From: Neoluteolibacter marinus
GTDB lineage: Bacteria > Verrucomicrobiota > Verrucomicrobiia > Verrucomicrobiales > Akkermansiaceae
Assembly: GCF_014904755.1 (NCBI RefSeq)
Contig: NZ_JACZFQ010000071.1
Coordinates: forward strand, 1-44,878
Direction: 5' to 3'
Length of the DNA: 44,878 nucleotides
The position numbers were made by a program, and so were the translations under genes. Shown here one piece after another: positions 34,377 to 43,159 of this stretch. Numbering within the stretch: the stretch's first letter is position 1; every line of letters begins with the position of its first letter. The notes under the pieces were generated by a model. The model made no database searches. It saw only the letters and a program-made list of their open reading frames with translations, and had not been told where the DNA came from.

Positions 34377-35408
34377 CTAGACCGGATCAAATCCCAGCAT
34401 CGCTGCCGCCACGTAAAGGAACTCGACTTGCCCCGAGGATTCCAGGGCGGCGGGCTGAACGGATTCGATGCATTCGAGCGCTTCTTCGACGGGAAGGCCC
34501 TCGGAGACCAACGCCACGCCGAGCATGGTGCCAGTGGCCATCATGTTCAATGAACACACGGCGACGGCGCCCTGCGTGTTCTTGTAGAATTCGGCAAAGC
34601 GCTGGATCTGGTCGCCATCCGGCGTCCATTCGTCTGGCAGATCGAGGGAAAGATAACCGATCCCTTCCGCTGCCAGCGCGGCCTCGTCGATGTCCACCCC
34701 GATCCCGACTACGGCCTGCAGCCCGGCTGCCTTCAAGCCAGGGATCTCACCAGTCCCGGGAACCGGCATGCCGGCGAGCCGGCCGTCCTTCACCCACCAA
34801 TGCCTGGACGTTGCCGAAACTGGGGCAGGGCGGCTGATCGGGATCTCGTCGGGTGAGAGCACCCCGGGTCCCGGTGGCCGGGGAGATGCGAACTTGATTC
34901 CCAGGTCCTTGTCACTGCTGACGCTGAAAAGCTTGTCCGGAAGCTGTGTGTCCAGGCTGCAAATGAAGTCGAAGTCCCACTGGCCCTTGGCTTGGTTGAA
35001 GATCAGTCGTCTGGGCATCAGGAAAGCGAGGAATCCCTTCGCCTTCAGTTCCATTTCGACCCGTTCCTTGCTCCAGTCCTCGAATCCGGGAATCCTCTCG
35101 AATTCAGCGGTGGTTTGGGGAATGCGGGTCAGGAAGGTGTCTGGACGGACCTTGCTCTGGTAGTCGCCGAATCCGTAGCCGACCCAGGTGTTCAGCATAT
35201 CGAGGTCGCCCCCGCTTGGCCCGAGCACTTCTTCGTTCGGCCCCTTCCATCGCCCGCAGACGACGATCACTTCGGCTTCCCCGTGTGCTTCCGCCGGGTA
35301 GGCGGTGCCGAAAGGAGCGAGATTGCGCGTGTCCACGTGGGTGACGTGGCACCGCTTGAATCCCGCATGGTTGTGACGGAGTTGAAGGTCTTCGATGCGA
35401 AAGAACAT
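34377..35408 (-). CDS. Two-domain protein ending in a degenerate dual-specificity-phosphatase domain
   Basis: The 343-residue protein has no signal peptide. Residues about 1-190 form a region I do not recognise (GEAEVIVVCGRWKGPNEEVLGPSGGDLDMLNTWVG). Residues about 200-340 follow the layout of the cyanobacterial/verrucomicrobial-style DSP-like phosphatases: WWVKDGRLAGMPVPG, IPGLKAAGLQAVVGI, an LDLPDEWTPDGDQIQRFAEF acid loop with D259, then the signature position AVCSLNMMATGTMLGVALVSEGL. In active enzymes this is HCxxGxGRTGT. Here the cysteine (C285) remains but the preceding histidine is valine, the glycines are lost and the arginine is alanine (A291). The protein should therefore be catalytically dead or use a different chemistry, perhaps binding a phosphorylated partner. 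The assignment rests on my motif reading, not a database search. Confidence 0.7.
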   Translation of the reverse strand: MFFRIEDLQLRHNHAGFKRCHVTHVDTRNLAPFGTAYPAEAHGEAEVIVVCGRWKGPNEEVLGPSGGDLDMLNTWVGYGFGDYQSKVRPDTFLTRIPQTTAEFERIPGFEDWSKERVEMELKAKGFLAFLMPRRLIFNQAKGQWDFDFICSLDTQLPDKLFSVSSDKDLGIKFASPRPPGPGVLSPDEIPISRPAPVSATSRHWWVKDGRLAGMPVPGTGEIPGLKAAGLQAVVGIGVDIDEAALAAEGIGYLSLDLPDEWTPDGDQIQRFAEFYKNTQGAVAVCSLNMMATGTMLGVALVSEGLPVEEALECIESVQPAALESSGQVEFLYVAAAMLGFDPV

Positions 35409-35555
35409 GATCTAGCAGGTGGTCGGTATGGTGTTGATCTCCAAACTGGGGGCGGAGAATGGCAGGGGCAATCCGATTCCTGCCGGCCGGAGGTTTTGCG
35501 ACCGGCGATGGCTTTGCTCGACGCCGGGGGGATGATGGTGTGGGCTCGCCGGGTG

Positions 35556-36755
35556 ATGAATGCCAGCCCGACTCCCGACGCGAGCCCGTCGCCCGATCTT
35601 GAGATCAAGGACGCCCAGCTCATCTTCAACCGGGTCTGGAAGAGCCTGGAAGCCGAGGTCGGCCGGGAGGGCTTGCAGTTCCCGAAGGAGCTCATCCTGC
35701 TCGGCGGTGCGCCGGGTTCGGGAAAAGGCACCAACACCGATTTCATCCGCGAGCTGCGCGGGATCACGGCGCAGCCGATCGTGATCAGCCAGCTGCTCGA
35801 TTCGCCGGAAGCCCGCAAGATCAAGGCAAGCGGCGGCATGGTGGGCGACGAGGAGGTCCTCAAGTTGCTGCTCCGGGAATTGCTGGAACCGCGCTTCCGC
35901 GACAGCACCGTGCTCGACGGATTCCCGCGGACGACGGTGCAGGTGGAGTGCCTGAAGATGCTCTACGACCAGATGATCCTGCTGCGCCGGGAGTTCGCGG
36001 GCACCCGGCTCGCCCACCGCTTCCGCCAGCCGACGTTCCATATCATGGTGCTGTTCGTCGATGAGGCGGAAAGCATCGAGCGCCAGCTGAAGCGCGGGCG
36101 TGAGACGCTCGCACACAATGCGGAGGTCCGGCAGTCCGGGGTCGGGGAGTTATGGGAAGAACGCAACACCGACTTCGATCCCGAACTCGCACGCAACCGC
36201 TATCGGACCTTCAAGGAGAAGACCTACGACGCGCTGGTCTCGCTGAAGCAGATCTTCCACTATCACTTCATCAATGCCCAGGCGCCGATCGAGGTGGTGC
36301 AACAGAACATCATCCGTGAGCTGGAGTATCAAAGCTCGCTGGAACTCGATCCGCAAACCTACGACACGCTGCGCCACATCCCGCTGGCGGACGAGATCGT
36401 CCAACACGCCCGCCAGGAACTGGTGCGGCGGCTCGACGGCTACCAGGTGGAGCACCCGCAGTTGCTCAAAGCGGTGGTGGATTTCATCCAGGAGCGCACG
36501 ATGCCGATCATCGAGCGCTACGCGGTCAGCGGACGGGCGATGATCAACACCGAGGAGGAGCTGTTCCAGCAGCCGGTCGCGCTGGCGATGCTGATCGACA
36601 TCTTTTCGGAGCGCGGGTTCCGCGCCAGCGTGGACATCCACCGCCAGGAGATCCCGGAGCGGGTCGATTTAAGCACCGGAAAGATCCATACCCGGGAGAA
36701 GAAGGTGTATCGCATCACCGTGCTCTTCGCAGGCTCGAAGATCCGCCGCGGCTGA
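35556..36755 (+). CDS. Adenylate-kinase-like nucleoside monophosphate kinase with C-terminal extension
   Basis: The ATG at 35556 gives 399 residues; ATGs at 35535, 35532 and 35508 are also in frame, so the exact start is uncertain. The N-terminal half has the adenylate kinase P-loop GGAPGSGKGT (50-59), DGFPRT (121-126) for NMP binding, and a VLFVDEAESIERQLKRGRE lid region. Adenylate kinases are about 185-220 residues. The extra residues (about 245-399; QVEHPQLLKAVVDFIQERTMPIIERYAVSGRAM and VDIHRQEIPERVDL) form a second domain I cannot name. It probably phosphorylates a nucleotide or a related substrate; the substrate is unknown. It diverges from the degenerate phosphatase gene and converges on the M20 peptidase gene. 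Confidence 0.8.
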   Translation: MNASPTPDASPSPDLEIKDAQLIFNRVWKSLEAEVGREGLQFPKELILLGGAPGSGKGTNTDFIRELRGITAQPIVISQLLDSPEARKIKASGGMVGDEEVLKLLLRELLEPRFRDSTVLDGFPRTTVQVECLKMLYDQMILLRREFAGTRLAHRFRQPTFHIMVLFVDEAESIERQLKRGRETLAHNAEVRQSGVGELWEERNTDFDPELARNRYRTFKEKTYDALVSLKQIFHYHFINAQAPIEVVQQNIIRELEYQSSLELDPQTYDTLRHIPLADEIVQHARQELVRRLDGYQVEHPQLLKAVVDFIQERTMPIIERYAVSGRAMINTEEELFQQPVALAMLIDIFSERGFRASVDIHRQEIPERVDLSTGKIHTREKKVYRITVLFAGSKIRRG

Positions 36756-36762
36756 GCGGCGG
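36743..36762. terminator. Hairpin at the convergent stops
   Basis: Perfect seven-base arms ccgccgc (36743-36749) and gcggcgg (36756-36762) place the adenylate-kinase-like stop codon in the loop. A further ccgccgc at 36770 can pair with the same gcggcgg arm, so alternative stems exist on the two strands. No T run is present. Confidence 0.4.
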
Positions 36763-36766
36763 GGCG

Positions 36767-37879
36767 TCAACCGCCGCCTGCCAGGCGCCGGGTCAGGTAG
36801 CGGCGGGTGATTTCGTAGAACTCGCCCATGCTGGCGATGTCGATCCATTCGTCGGCGGCATGGAGATTGCCGACCCGCGGGCGGGCGACGATGGTCTGGA
36901 TTCCGGCTTGGCAGAGGAAACGCGCATCACTGCCGCCCGAGGCTCGGACGCGGTTGACCGCCTGCCCGGTAAAGTCCTCGGTGATCTCGAACCACAACGG
37001 GTCGGGATTGAGCACCGACGGTTCGGCGGCCACCAGGGTTTCGATGGAGACCTCCGGTCCGAGGGTCTCGTGCAGGCAGGCGAGGATTTCGTCGAGGGTG
37101 TGGGGCGGGGGAAACCGGACATCGAGCGTCGCCTCGGCCGCGTCCGGGATGCAGTTGAGCGTGCGGTTGGGCGTGTGCAGCGTGGTCAGCGCGCAGGTTG
37201 GCTGCCAGTGCTCGCCGGCTGCGTCCGGCGGGACCGGGAAGCGGCCGGCAAGCCGCGACAGCGCGTCGGTGAGGGTGGTGGCCGCATTGTGGGCCAGCCA
37301 TGGACGGGCGGCGTGAGCGGCGCGGCCGCGGGTATGGATGCGCAGGTGCGCGATGCCCTTTTCCTCGACCGTGACGTCGTGAATGGAGCCCCCGTCGGGA
37401 ACGATGGCGTGGGCCGCGCGAAGTCCGGCTTCGCGGACGAGAAATCCCACCCCGTGCTCACCGCCGCGTTCCTCGTCCGACGTCACCACCATGCCGAGGG
37501 GCAAGCCGGGGTCCGAACGGTGGAGGTCGGAGAACAGCTTCAGCATGATGGCGAGCGCGCCTTTCATGTCGCCGGCGCCGGGTCCGTAGAGGCGGCCGCC
37601 GTCGATGTGGGAGCGGTAGAGGTCGAGGTCCGGGTGTTCGATGACGTCAAGGTGCCCGATCATGAGCACTCCGGCGTTTTCCTTTCCCGCAGGAAGGGCG
37701 ACCAGCGACTCGTAGCCTCCGGACTCGTGGCGCTCGAGGCGGATCCCCGGAACCGACTCGAGGTGATTGCGGAAGTAGGAGAAAGCCCGCGCCCGTTCCT
37801 GCGGCGCGCTGTCGGTGCTCGGAATCAGGATCAAGTCGCGGGTCAGGGCAACCAACCGGTCGGTGAGTTCTGTAGACAT
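36767..37879 (-). CDS. M20-family metallopeptidase/deacylase
   Basis: With ATG at 37879 the product has 370 residues. The frame is open to 37966, but that extension overlaps the preceding gene. Zinc-ligand positions of the M20/ArgE/DapE family are visible: MIGHLDV (73-79, H76, D78), GAGDMKGALA (101-110, D104), TSDEERGG (133-140, E136/E137) and a final HAADEW histidine near residue 345. The middle domain holds the dimerisation lid (GIAHLRIHTRGRAAHAARPWLAHNA). Members hydrolyse peptide or N-acyl bonds; the substrate cannot be read from sequence. There is no signal peptide. It lies 17 bases after the ATP-grasp stop and is probably co-transcribed with it, which suggests a linked peptide substrate. 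Confidence 0.9.
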   Translation of the reverse strand: MSTELTDRLVALTRDLILIPSTDSAPQERARAFSYFRNHLESVPGIRLERHESGGYESLVALPAGKENAGVLMIGHLDVIEHPDLDLYRSHIDGGRLYGPGAGDMKGALAIMLKLFSDLHRSDPGLPLGMVVTSDEERGGEHGVGFLVREAGLRAAHAIVPDGGSIHDVTVEEKGIAHLRIHTRGRAAHAARPWLAHNAATTLTDALSRLAGRFPVPPDAAGEHWQPTCALTTLHTPNRTLNCIPDAAEATLDVRFPPPHTLDEILACLHETLGPEVSIETLVAAEPSVLNPDPLWFEITEDFTGQAVNRVRASGGSDARFLCQAGIQTIVARPRVGNLHAADEWIDIASMGEFYEITRRYLTRRLAGGG

Positions 37880-37896
37880 GGCGTGGAGCGGTTCGA

Positions 37897-39279
37897 TCAA
37901 CGGTCCTTGGTGTAATCCCACTCGACGGGCAGGTCGTGGCGGGCGGTGTCCATCAGCTGTCGGCACTCGGCGATGGTGTCGGCGATCGCGAGGAACTGGC
38001 CTTTGCGGACGCGGCCATCGGGATCGAGGTTGAAGTTCACCGGCAGGATTCCCGCGCGACGGCCGGTCGAAAAGAGTTCGGAATGGCGGCCGAGTTTTTC
38101 TAACAAGGTTTCGCCGGGGAGAGACTCGACCAGCTCGAGGTTGCGCATTCGCCAGGCACCGCGGGGGTGAAAATGACGGGCGAGAACCGACGGGTAGGTC
38201 GCGCCGGTGACCCGAGCGTTGATCTCGCAGACATATACGACGGGTGGCCGTTCGGCATGGCAGGCGAGGAGGAAATCGACGCTGGCGGCGCCGCGGTAGC
38301 CCTGTTGGTGGAGCCAGCTTGCGGCCACGCCGGCCTGGCGCAGCAGTTCGCGCAGGAGTCCCGGGAAGTCGTCGAGATAGGGTGGGGGCGACTCGTTGCC
38401 CTGGTGGATGCTGTCGTCGAGGATCTGCTCGGTGAGGTCGTAGAGGTAGACGGCGTCGTCGTGAACGAAAACCTGCACGCTCGGGCTGAGGGCGGAAGTG
38501 ATCCCGTGTTCGCCGGCTTGCAACCAGGCCTGCACCATGACCGGGCCCTCGTACCAGAAGGATGAAGGGATCGCCGCGACCGGTTTGTCGGTCGGGAGCT
38601 TGATCAGGCCGATCCCCGATGCGCCGACCTGGGCCTTGATCACGGCGGACTGGTAACCCATCGCACGGAAGCGCCCGAGAGCGCCGGGGATCTCACGGCG
38701 GGAACCGGCGTAAATTGTAGGGAAGACCGGCAGGCCGGAGGATTCGAGGTGACGGTGGAGGAGCAACTTGTTGTTCCCCCGGTGACTGCCGGTGGGGCTC
38801 GACAAGGTGCGCTTGCCAAGGGTGGTGGCGAGCCGGTCGATGGTCTCATCGGTGACGAAGCCGTCGATAATGCCGGCCGGCTGGACCAGCAAGCGGTCGA
38901 GCAGCGGATGCCCCGCGGCGGTTCCGTTCGCCAGGTGCTGTCCCAGGGCCAGGAAGTCGCGGCGGGGAAGGATTTCGATCTCCGGGAGGTCGAGTCCCAA
39001 GCCGGAAAAGTAGTCGCTGAGCGCGGGATCCGGCTTCCTTTCCAGCACCAGGACGTTGTCGCCACCGCCGAAAATCAAGCCGAGCACCGGCAGCAGGCGG
39101 CCCCCGTAGGAGTCGACGCAGGAGATCTCATCCTCGAGGATCTCCGCCTCCTCCCGGTTGCCGAAGAACATGGAAAGCAGGTTGGCGACGAAGATCACAC
39201 TGCGGTTTTCCCAACAGTTCGGCGTGTAGCCCTGGGTGGGGATCACCAGGGGCGCACCCGGTTCCGGGAAGAGATCCAT
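37897..39279 (-). CDS. ATP-grasp ligase with a pre-ATP-grasp N-terminal domain
   Basis: The 460-residue cytoplasmic protein has an N-terminal Rossmann-like region (about 1-150) whose opening (TQGYTPNCWENRSVIFVANLL) recalls the pre-ATP-grasp domain of peptide ligases such as PGM1. An ATP-grasp domain (about 165-400) follows: SPTGSHRGNNKLLLHRHL, AVIKAQVGASGIGL with lysine K215, VMVQAWLQAGEHG and CEINARVTGATYP, whose E352 and N354 are the probable magnesium ligands. ATP-grasp ligases join a carboxylate to an amine through an acyl phosphate, often forming peptide or peptide-like bonds. The adjacent M20 peptidase suggests a small peptide made and trimmed or recycled. The product is unknown. No peptide precursor gene or other biosynthetic gene is beside it. 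Confidence 0.87.
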   Translation of the reverse strand: MDLFPEPGAPLVIPTQGYTPNCWENRSVIFVANLLSMFFGNREEAEILEDEISCVDSYGGRLLPVLGLIFGGGDNVLVLERKPDPALSDYFSGLGLDLPEIEILPRRDFLALGQHLANGTAAGHPLLDRLLVQPAGIIDGFVTDETIDRLATTLGKRTLSSPTGSHRGNNKLLLHRHLESSGLPVFPTIYAGSRREIPGALGRFRAMGYQSAVIKAQVGASGIGLIKLPTDKPVAAIPSSFWYEGPVMVQAWLQAGEHGITSALSPSVQVFVHDDAVYLYDLTEQILDDSIHQGNESPPPYLDDFPGLLRELLRQAGVAASWLHQQGYRGAASVDFLLACHAERPPVVYVCEINARVTGATYPSVLARHFHPRGAWRMRNLELVESLPGETLLEKLGRHSELFSTGRRAGILPVNFNLDPDGRVRKGQFLAIADTIAECRQLMDTARHDLPVEWDYTKDR

Positions 39280-39710
39280 CCTTGATGTTAGACCGGCTCC
39301 GGAGCGAGGGCAAGGAGGCGGTTTTGCGCCCCAGAAGACCCGGTCGAAACACGGCCAAAATGAACCGGTGCAGGAGCAAATTGATGATGGTTTTGGGTGC
39401 GATAATTGTGGATTTGCGAAGTGCGTGGAATTACGTGCCTTCGGATCGGGCGATCGATGTCCATCTTGAATTCAACGCCTCTCATGAATCTGGATCATTG
39501 CGATGCACAGATTTGTGTGACGGCTTTTGCTCGGCTCGGGCCGGGCTGGCGCGTCCGCTTTGCGGAAATGCGAAGCGATGGTCAGGGAATGCGAAAATTA
39601 TCGTCGTGCGGGTCACTCTGGCTTGCCGCTTGCGACGTTTTTTGGGACTGCAGCCGCTTCCCGATCCCCGGGAGGAAGGCCTTGGTCACGCCAATCGACT
39701 GACTCAAAAC
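39280..39710. other. Long divergent intergenic region
   Basis: About 430 bp between the ATP-grasp gene and the Verru_Chthon A gene. It is visibly less GC-rich than its surroundings, especially at 39370-39520. No gene is supported, although the Verru_Chthon frame is open back to 39282. TTGATG (39381-39386) and GATAAT (39401-39406) resemble promoter elements but are only 14 bases apart, so a promoter is uncertain. A GGGAGG sequence (39670-39675) is too far from the start at 39711 to be a ribosome site. Confidence 0.4.
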
Positions 39711-42700
39711 ATGCTCCTTTCCATCCAAACGAGCCCCCGTCTGAAGCGGCTGCGGCAAGGTTTCGAAAACGGCTTCTCGCTGGTCATCACCCTGATGATG
39801 ATGGTGATGCTTTCGATCCTCGCCGTGGGCTTGCTCTCGCTCGCGTCGATCCAGACCCGCACCTCGAGCGTGATGAACGACCGCTTCCGGGCGCAGGCCA
39901 ATGCGCGCCTCGCCTTGCAGCTGGCGATCGCCCGCCTGCAATCCGACCTCGGGCCGGACCAGCGGGTCACCGCGACCGCCGAGATCGTCGGCAGCAAGTC
40001 GCATCCGCGGTGGGTCGGGGTCTGGCGCAGCACCCAGGACGAAGACGGCGGCCTGCCGGTGGTTTCCTGGGACAAGCGAGATTCGTACCTGACCGACACC
40101 CGGACCTCGGGGGGGCAGAACTCGCCGAACCAGTTCGAGCACTGGCTGGTCAGCGGTGATCCGGGCAAGGACCCGGAACAAACCTCGGGGGAACTGGTTC
40201 GCCTGGTCGGGCCGGGCACGGTCGCGGACGGAGCCGATCACGTGAAGGTTCCCCTGGTCGAGGTCGACAATGGCAGCGGCTTGCCCGGGGGCTATGCCTT
40301 CTGGTGCGCCGACGAGTCGATGAAGGCCAGCCTCAACGTGCCGGCACCGGCCTCGGGCGATGAGGCGACGGGCGTGGCGCCGCCGGACCGCTTCGGGGTT
40401 GCCAGTCTCCCCGGGTTGGAAGGGTACGACGGGGTCGATGACGAGGACCTTGCAAAGGTGATCGACTATCCGCAGGCGGAGCTGGCCGAGATCGGCGACC
40501 GCGACGCGCTCAAGGAGCACTACCACAGCATCGGGACGCGGGCTTCGTCGGTGCTTGCCGACACCCTGCGCGGCGGCTTGAAGCGCGACCTCTCGGTGTT
40601 CCTCGAGAACGGTTCGGTGGATTCCGCCGGCGACCTGTTGCCGGCGTTGACGGAAAACACCCCGCTGTTGGAAGGCAGCCTGCGCAAGAACCAGGGACCG
40701 AAGATGGGAGCCTTGCGCTCGTATGCCATGCTGGCCTCGCGCTCGGGGAGCGACGAAGTGGAGGTGACCGCGGCCGTCGAATCGGCCCGCGCGGACAAGT
40801 TTGCGAAGGTGCCCGACCTCGAGGAATTCACCAGCCAGCCGATTCACCCGGTGATCGCCTCGGCCGAAGTCTACACCCGTTTCTGCTACGTCCGGGGCTA
40901 CCTGACCGTGCACCTTTACCCGCGGATCGTCCTCTGGAATCCCTACAACGCCAAGCTGGCGTCCCAGGACTACACGGTGGATTTCAACCACTGCATCAAC
41001 GATTCGCTGGTCGTCGAGCGAAGAGGCACGACCACGGAGGAGCTGGTGTCGACCGCCTACGACACCCGCAACAAGAAGGAGAACCGGATGAGCCTGACCC
41101 TCGAGGCCACCTCGTTCGAACCGGGTGAAGCGCTGGTCTTCACGCCGAAGCCGCAGACCAATGCGATTTCCGGCCTGGCGACCCCGCTGGCGACCCGCGA
41201 CGGCGGCGGAACCAACCTGATGAGCGCTTCGGTCAACCCGAACTCGTTGACCAACTTCTACCTCACGCTGACGAACCTGAAGTCGGTGGGGGTGAGTGCA
41301 AGCGACCTCCCGCTCTACGCCAACCACAACAAGGGTGCCTACTACTGGGTCGACATGATGGACTGGTATGAAGGCAACCCGGACAACGGGCTGAAGGTGA
41401 GCCTGATGCTCGGCAGTGCGTCGCGTTACGATTCCAGGATGCGGCTGCCCTTGCTTCAGTTGCTCGATTCCGACAACTGGCGCCGCGGTTACCAGGGCCG
41501 CTACAACAACGGCAGGTGGCGTGTCGGCGGGGTCGAGCCGATCTACGACTTCGAGGCCACCGCCGATTTCGAGCCGTGGGCTCGCGGCTGCTACGGCTTC
41601 CGCTACAAGTGGTGGGTCGAGAAGAATCCCTTCAACTACTCCGGCGGCGCGGTGAACCGCTACTGGGGTGCCGCGGTGACCGCCGACTACAACGTGCGCG
41701 CGGCTTTCTGTCATCGCAGCCCCTACGACGGCGTCACCGACAACGGCGAGGAACACCACTGGTACATGTGGGGGCCGTACACCTGCGACCGGCAGCAGGG
41801 CCTGCCCTACCTCTCGCCGGAAAAGGCGGCGCACCCGTTCGACGACAAGTTCCGAGGCAACGTCTTCTACGCCGGCAGCTCGACCGAGCCCGGAACCGTT
41901 TATCCCGTCTACGACCTTCCTCGTAGCGACGAGCGGATCGTGTCGCTCGGCCGCTTCGAGCACGCCCAGTTGACGCCGTTCATCTGGCACGCCAGCTATC
42001 CGATCGGCAACTCGTGGGTTCCGCCGAACCTCAAGAAGCGCGAGGCCACGGCCGACCGCGCGCGCACCCTGAAGAGCGCCTGGAGCGAATTTCTGCCCTA
42101 TCTTCCCACCTGGCTCAAGCAGAGCCGGGGCGACGATGTGGTGATCTACGACCTGGCCTACGAGGCCAACCACGAGCTCTGGGACCGCTACTTCCTCAGC
42201 GGCGCGCTGGAGTCGGAGAAGAAGCGCTTTGCCGAGGATCCGGCGGGTGCCCCGCTGGCCAACAGCCGCCTGGTGCCGGTGGCCGGCCGCAATGCCGATC
42301 CCGACCGCTTGGCCGGTTTCTACGAGGCAGCGTCGGAATTGCTGCTCGCCGGTGCGTTCAACGTGAACTCGACCGATCCGGAGGCATGGCACGCATTGTT
42401 GTCGTCGCTGAACGGGCGTCTGGGCGCCGAGGGCTCGTCTTTCTCGCGCTTCCAGTCACCCGAAGGCGGAGCCCATGATCCGGGTTCACCCTATGAGTCG
42501 GGCTCGTGGGGCGGATTCCGTTCCCTCGAGGACGATCAAATCGCGGCCCTCGCGGAGGCGATTGTCGAACAGGTCAAGCTGCGCGGCCCCTTCCTCTCGG
42601 TCAGCGACTTCGTCAACCGCCGCCTGGTGACCGACCGGGATCGCAGGAACGGTGAACTCGGCTTGATGGGACCCCTGCAGAAGGCGATTCTCGATTCCGG

Positions 42701-43145
42701 GATCAACGATGCCCTCGAAGGAGGAGACGTTGCCCTCACCTCGTCGGGATACGGCCAGGCGAGCTACGAGCCGGGCTCGAGCGCCGCGGAATGGGGGCTG
42801 CCGGAGCACCTCCGCACGTCCAAGGCCGCCGGGATGCCGACCTATCTCCAGCAGGGGGATCTCCTGCAACCGCTCGGATCGACCCTGGTCGCGCGGGGCG
42901 ACACCTTCACGGTTCGGGCTTATGGTGAAGCCCGCTCGAAAGACGGCAAGCAGGTCACCGCGAAGGCGTGGTGCGAAGCGGTCGTCCAGCGCCTGCCCGA
43001 TTATGTGAATCCGGCGGATGCCCCCGAGACACCGCCCTTTGCCAGCGACGGTTCCGCGAACCCGGCACTGTCGTCCGCCAGCCTGCGCTTCGGCCGCCGC
43101 TTCAGCACCGTGTCGTTCCGCTGGCTCTCGCCTTCCGAAATCTAA
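39711..43145 (+). CDS. Verru_Chthon cassette protein A
   Basis: The 1144-residue protein starts at ATG 39711. A short basic leader is followed by a prepilin-like segment (GFSLVITLMMMVMLSILAVGLLSLASIQTRTS, residues 21-52), with a probable prepilin peptidase cleavage after G21, like PilX-type minor pilins. It lacks the glutamate at mature position 5 of major pilins. Then comes a long extracytoplasmic region with many aromatic residues (RWVGVWRSTQDEDGGLPVVSW, IVLWNPYN, WHASYPIGNSWVPP, FNVNSTDPEAWHALLSSL, GPFLSVSDFVNRRL). This combination matches the Verru_Chthon cassette protein A family known from Verrucomicrobiota, whose function is unproven but is linked to pseudopilin-like secretion or surface assembly. 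The usual cassette partners B, C and D are not next to it; an exported 315-residue protein follows 14 bases downstream. Confidence 0.85.
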   Translation: MLLSIQTSPRLKRLRQGFENGFSLVITLMMMVMLSILAVGLLSLASIQTRTSSVMNDRFRAQANARLALQLAIARLQSDLGPDQRVTATAEIVGSKSHPRWVGVWRSTQDEDGGLPVVSWDKRDSYLTDTRTSGGQNSPNQFEHWLVSGDPGKDPEQTSGELVRLVGPGTVADGADHVKVPLVEVDNGSGLPGGYAFWCADESMKASLNVPAPASGDEATGVAPPDRFGVASLPGLEGYDGVDDEDLAKVIDYPQAELAEIGDRDALKEHYHSIGTRASSVLADTLRGGLKRDLSVFLENGSVDSAGDLLPALTENTPLLEGSLRKNQGPKMGALRSYAMLASRSGSDEVEVTAAVESARADKFAKVPDLEEFTSQPIHPVIASAEVYTRFCYVRGYLTVHLYPRIVLWNPYNAKLASQDYTVDFNHCINDSLVVERRGTTTEELVSTAYDTRNKKENRMSLTLEATSFEPGEALVFTPKPQTNAISGLATPLATRDGGGTNLMSASVNPNSLTNFYLTLTNLKSVGVSASDLPLYANHNKGAYYWVDMMDWYEGNPDNGLKVSLMLGSASRYDSRMRLPLLQLLDSDNWRRGYQGRYNNGRWRVGGVEPIYDFEATADFEPWARGCYGFRYKWWVEKNPFNYSGGAVNRYWGAAVTADYNVRAAFCHRSPYDGVTDNGEEHHWYMWGPYTCDRQQGLPYLSPEKAAHPFDDKFRGNVFYAGSSTEPGTVYPVYDLPRSDERIVSLGRFEHAQLTPFIWHASYPIGNSWVPPNLKKREATADRARTLKSAWSEFLPYLPTWLKQSRGDDVVIYDLAYEANHELWDRYFLSGALESEKKRFAEDPAGAPLANSRLVPVAGRNADPDRLAGFYEAASELLLAGAFNVNSTDPEAWHALLSSLNGRLGAEGSSFSRFQSPEGGAHDPGSPYESGSWGGFRSLEDDQIAALAEAIVEQVKLRGPFLSVSDFVNRRLVTDRDRRNGELGLMGPLQKAILDSGINDALEGGDVALTSSGYGQASYEPGSSAAEWGLPEHLRTSKAAGMPTYLQQGDLLQPLGSTLVARGDTFTVRAYGEARSKDGKQVTAKAWCEAVVQRLPDYVNPADAPETPPFASDGSANPALSSASLRFGRRFSTVSFRWLSPSEI

Positions 43146-43159
43146 CCGCCCGTCTCGTC

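Noticed and set aside
34992-35555. Upstream in-frame extension of the adenylate-kinase-like gene
   Set aside because: It runs antisense through the degenerate phosphatase gene and has no family similarity; later ATGs give a sensible N-terminus.
39282-39710. In-frame upstream extension of the Verru_Chthon A gene
   Set aside because: The translated stretch is cysteine- and arginine-rich with no conserved pattern and would put the prepilin-like segment far from the N-terminus.
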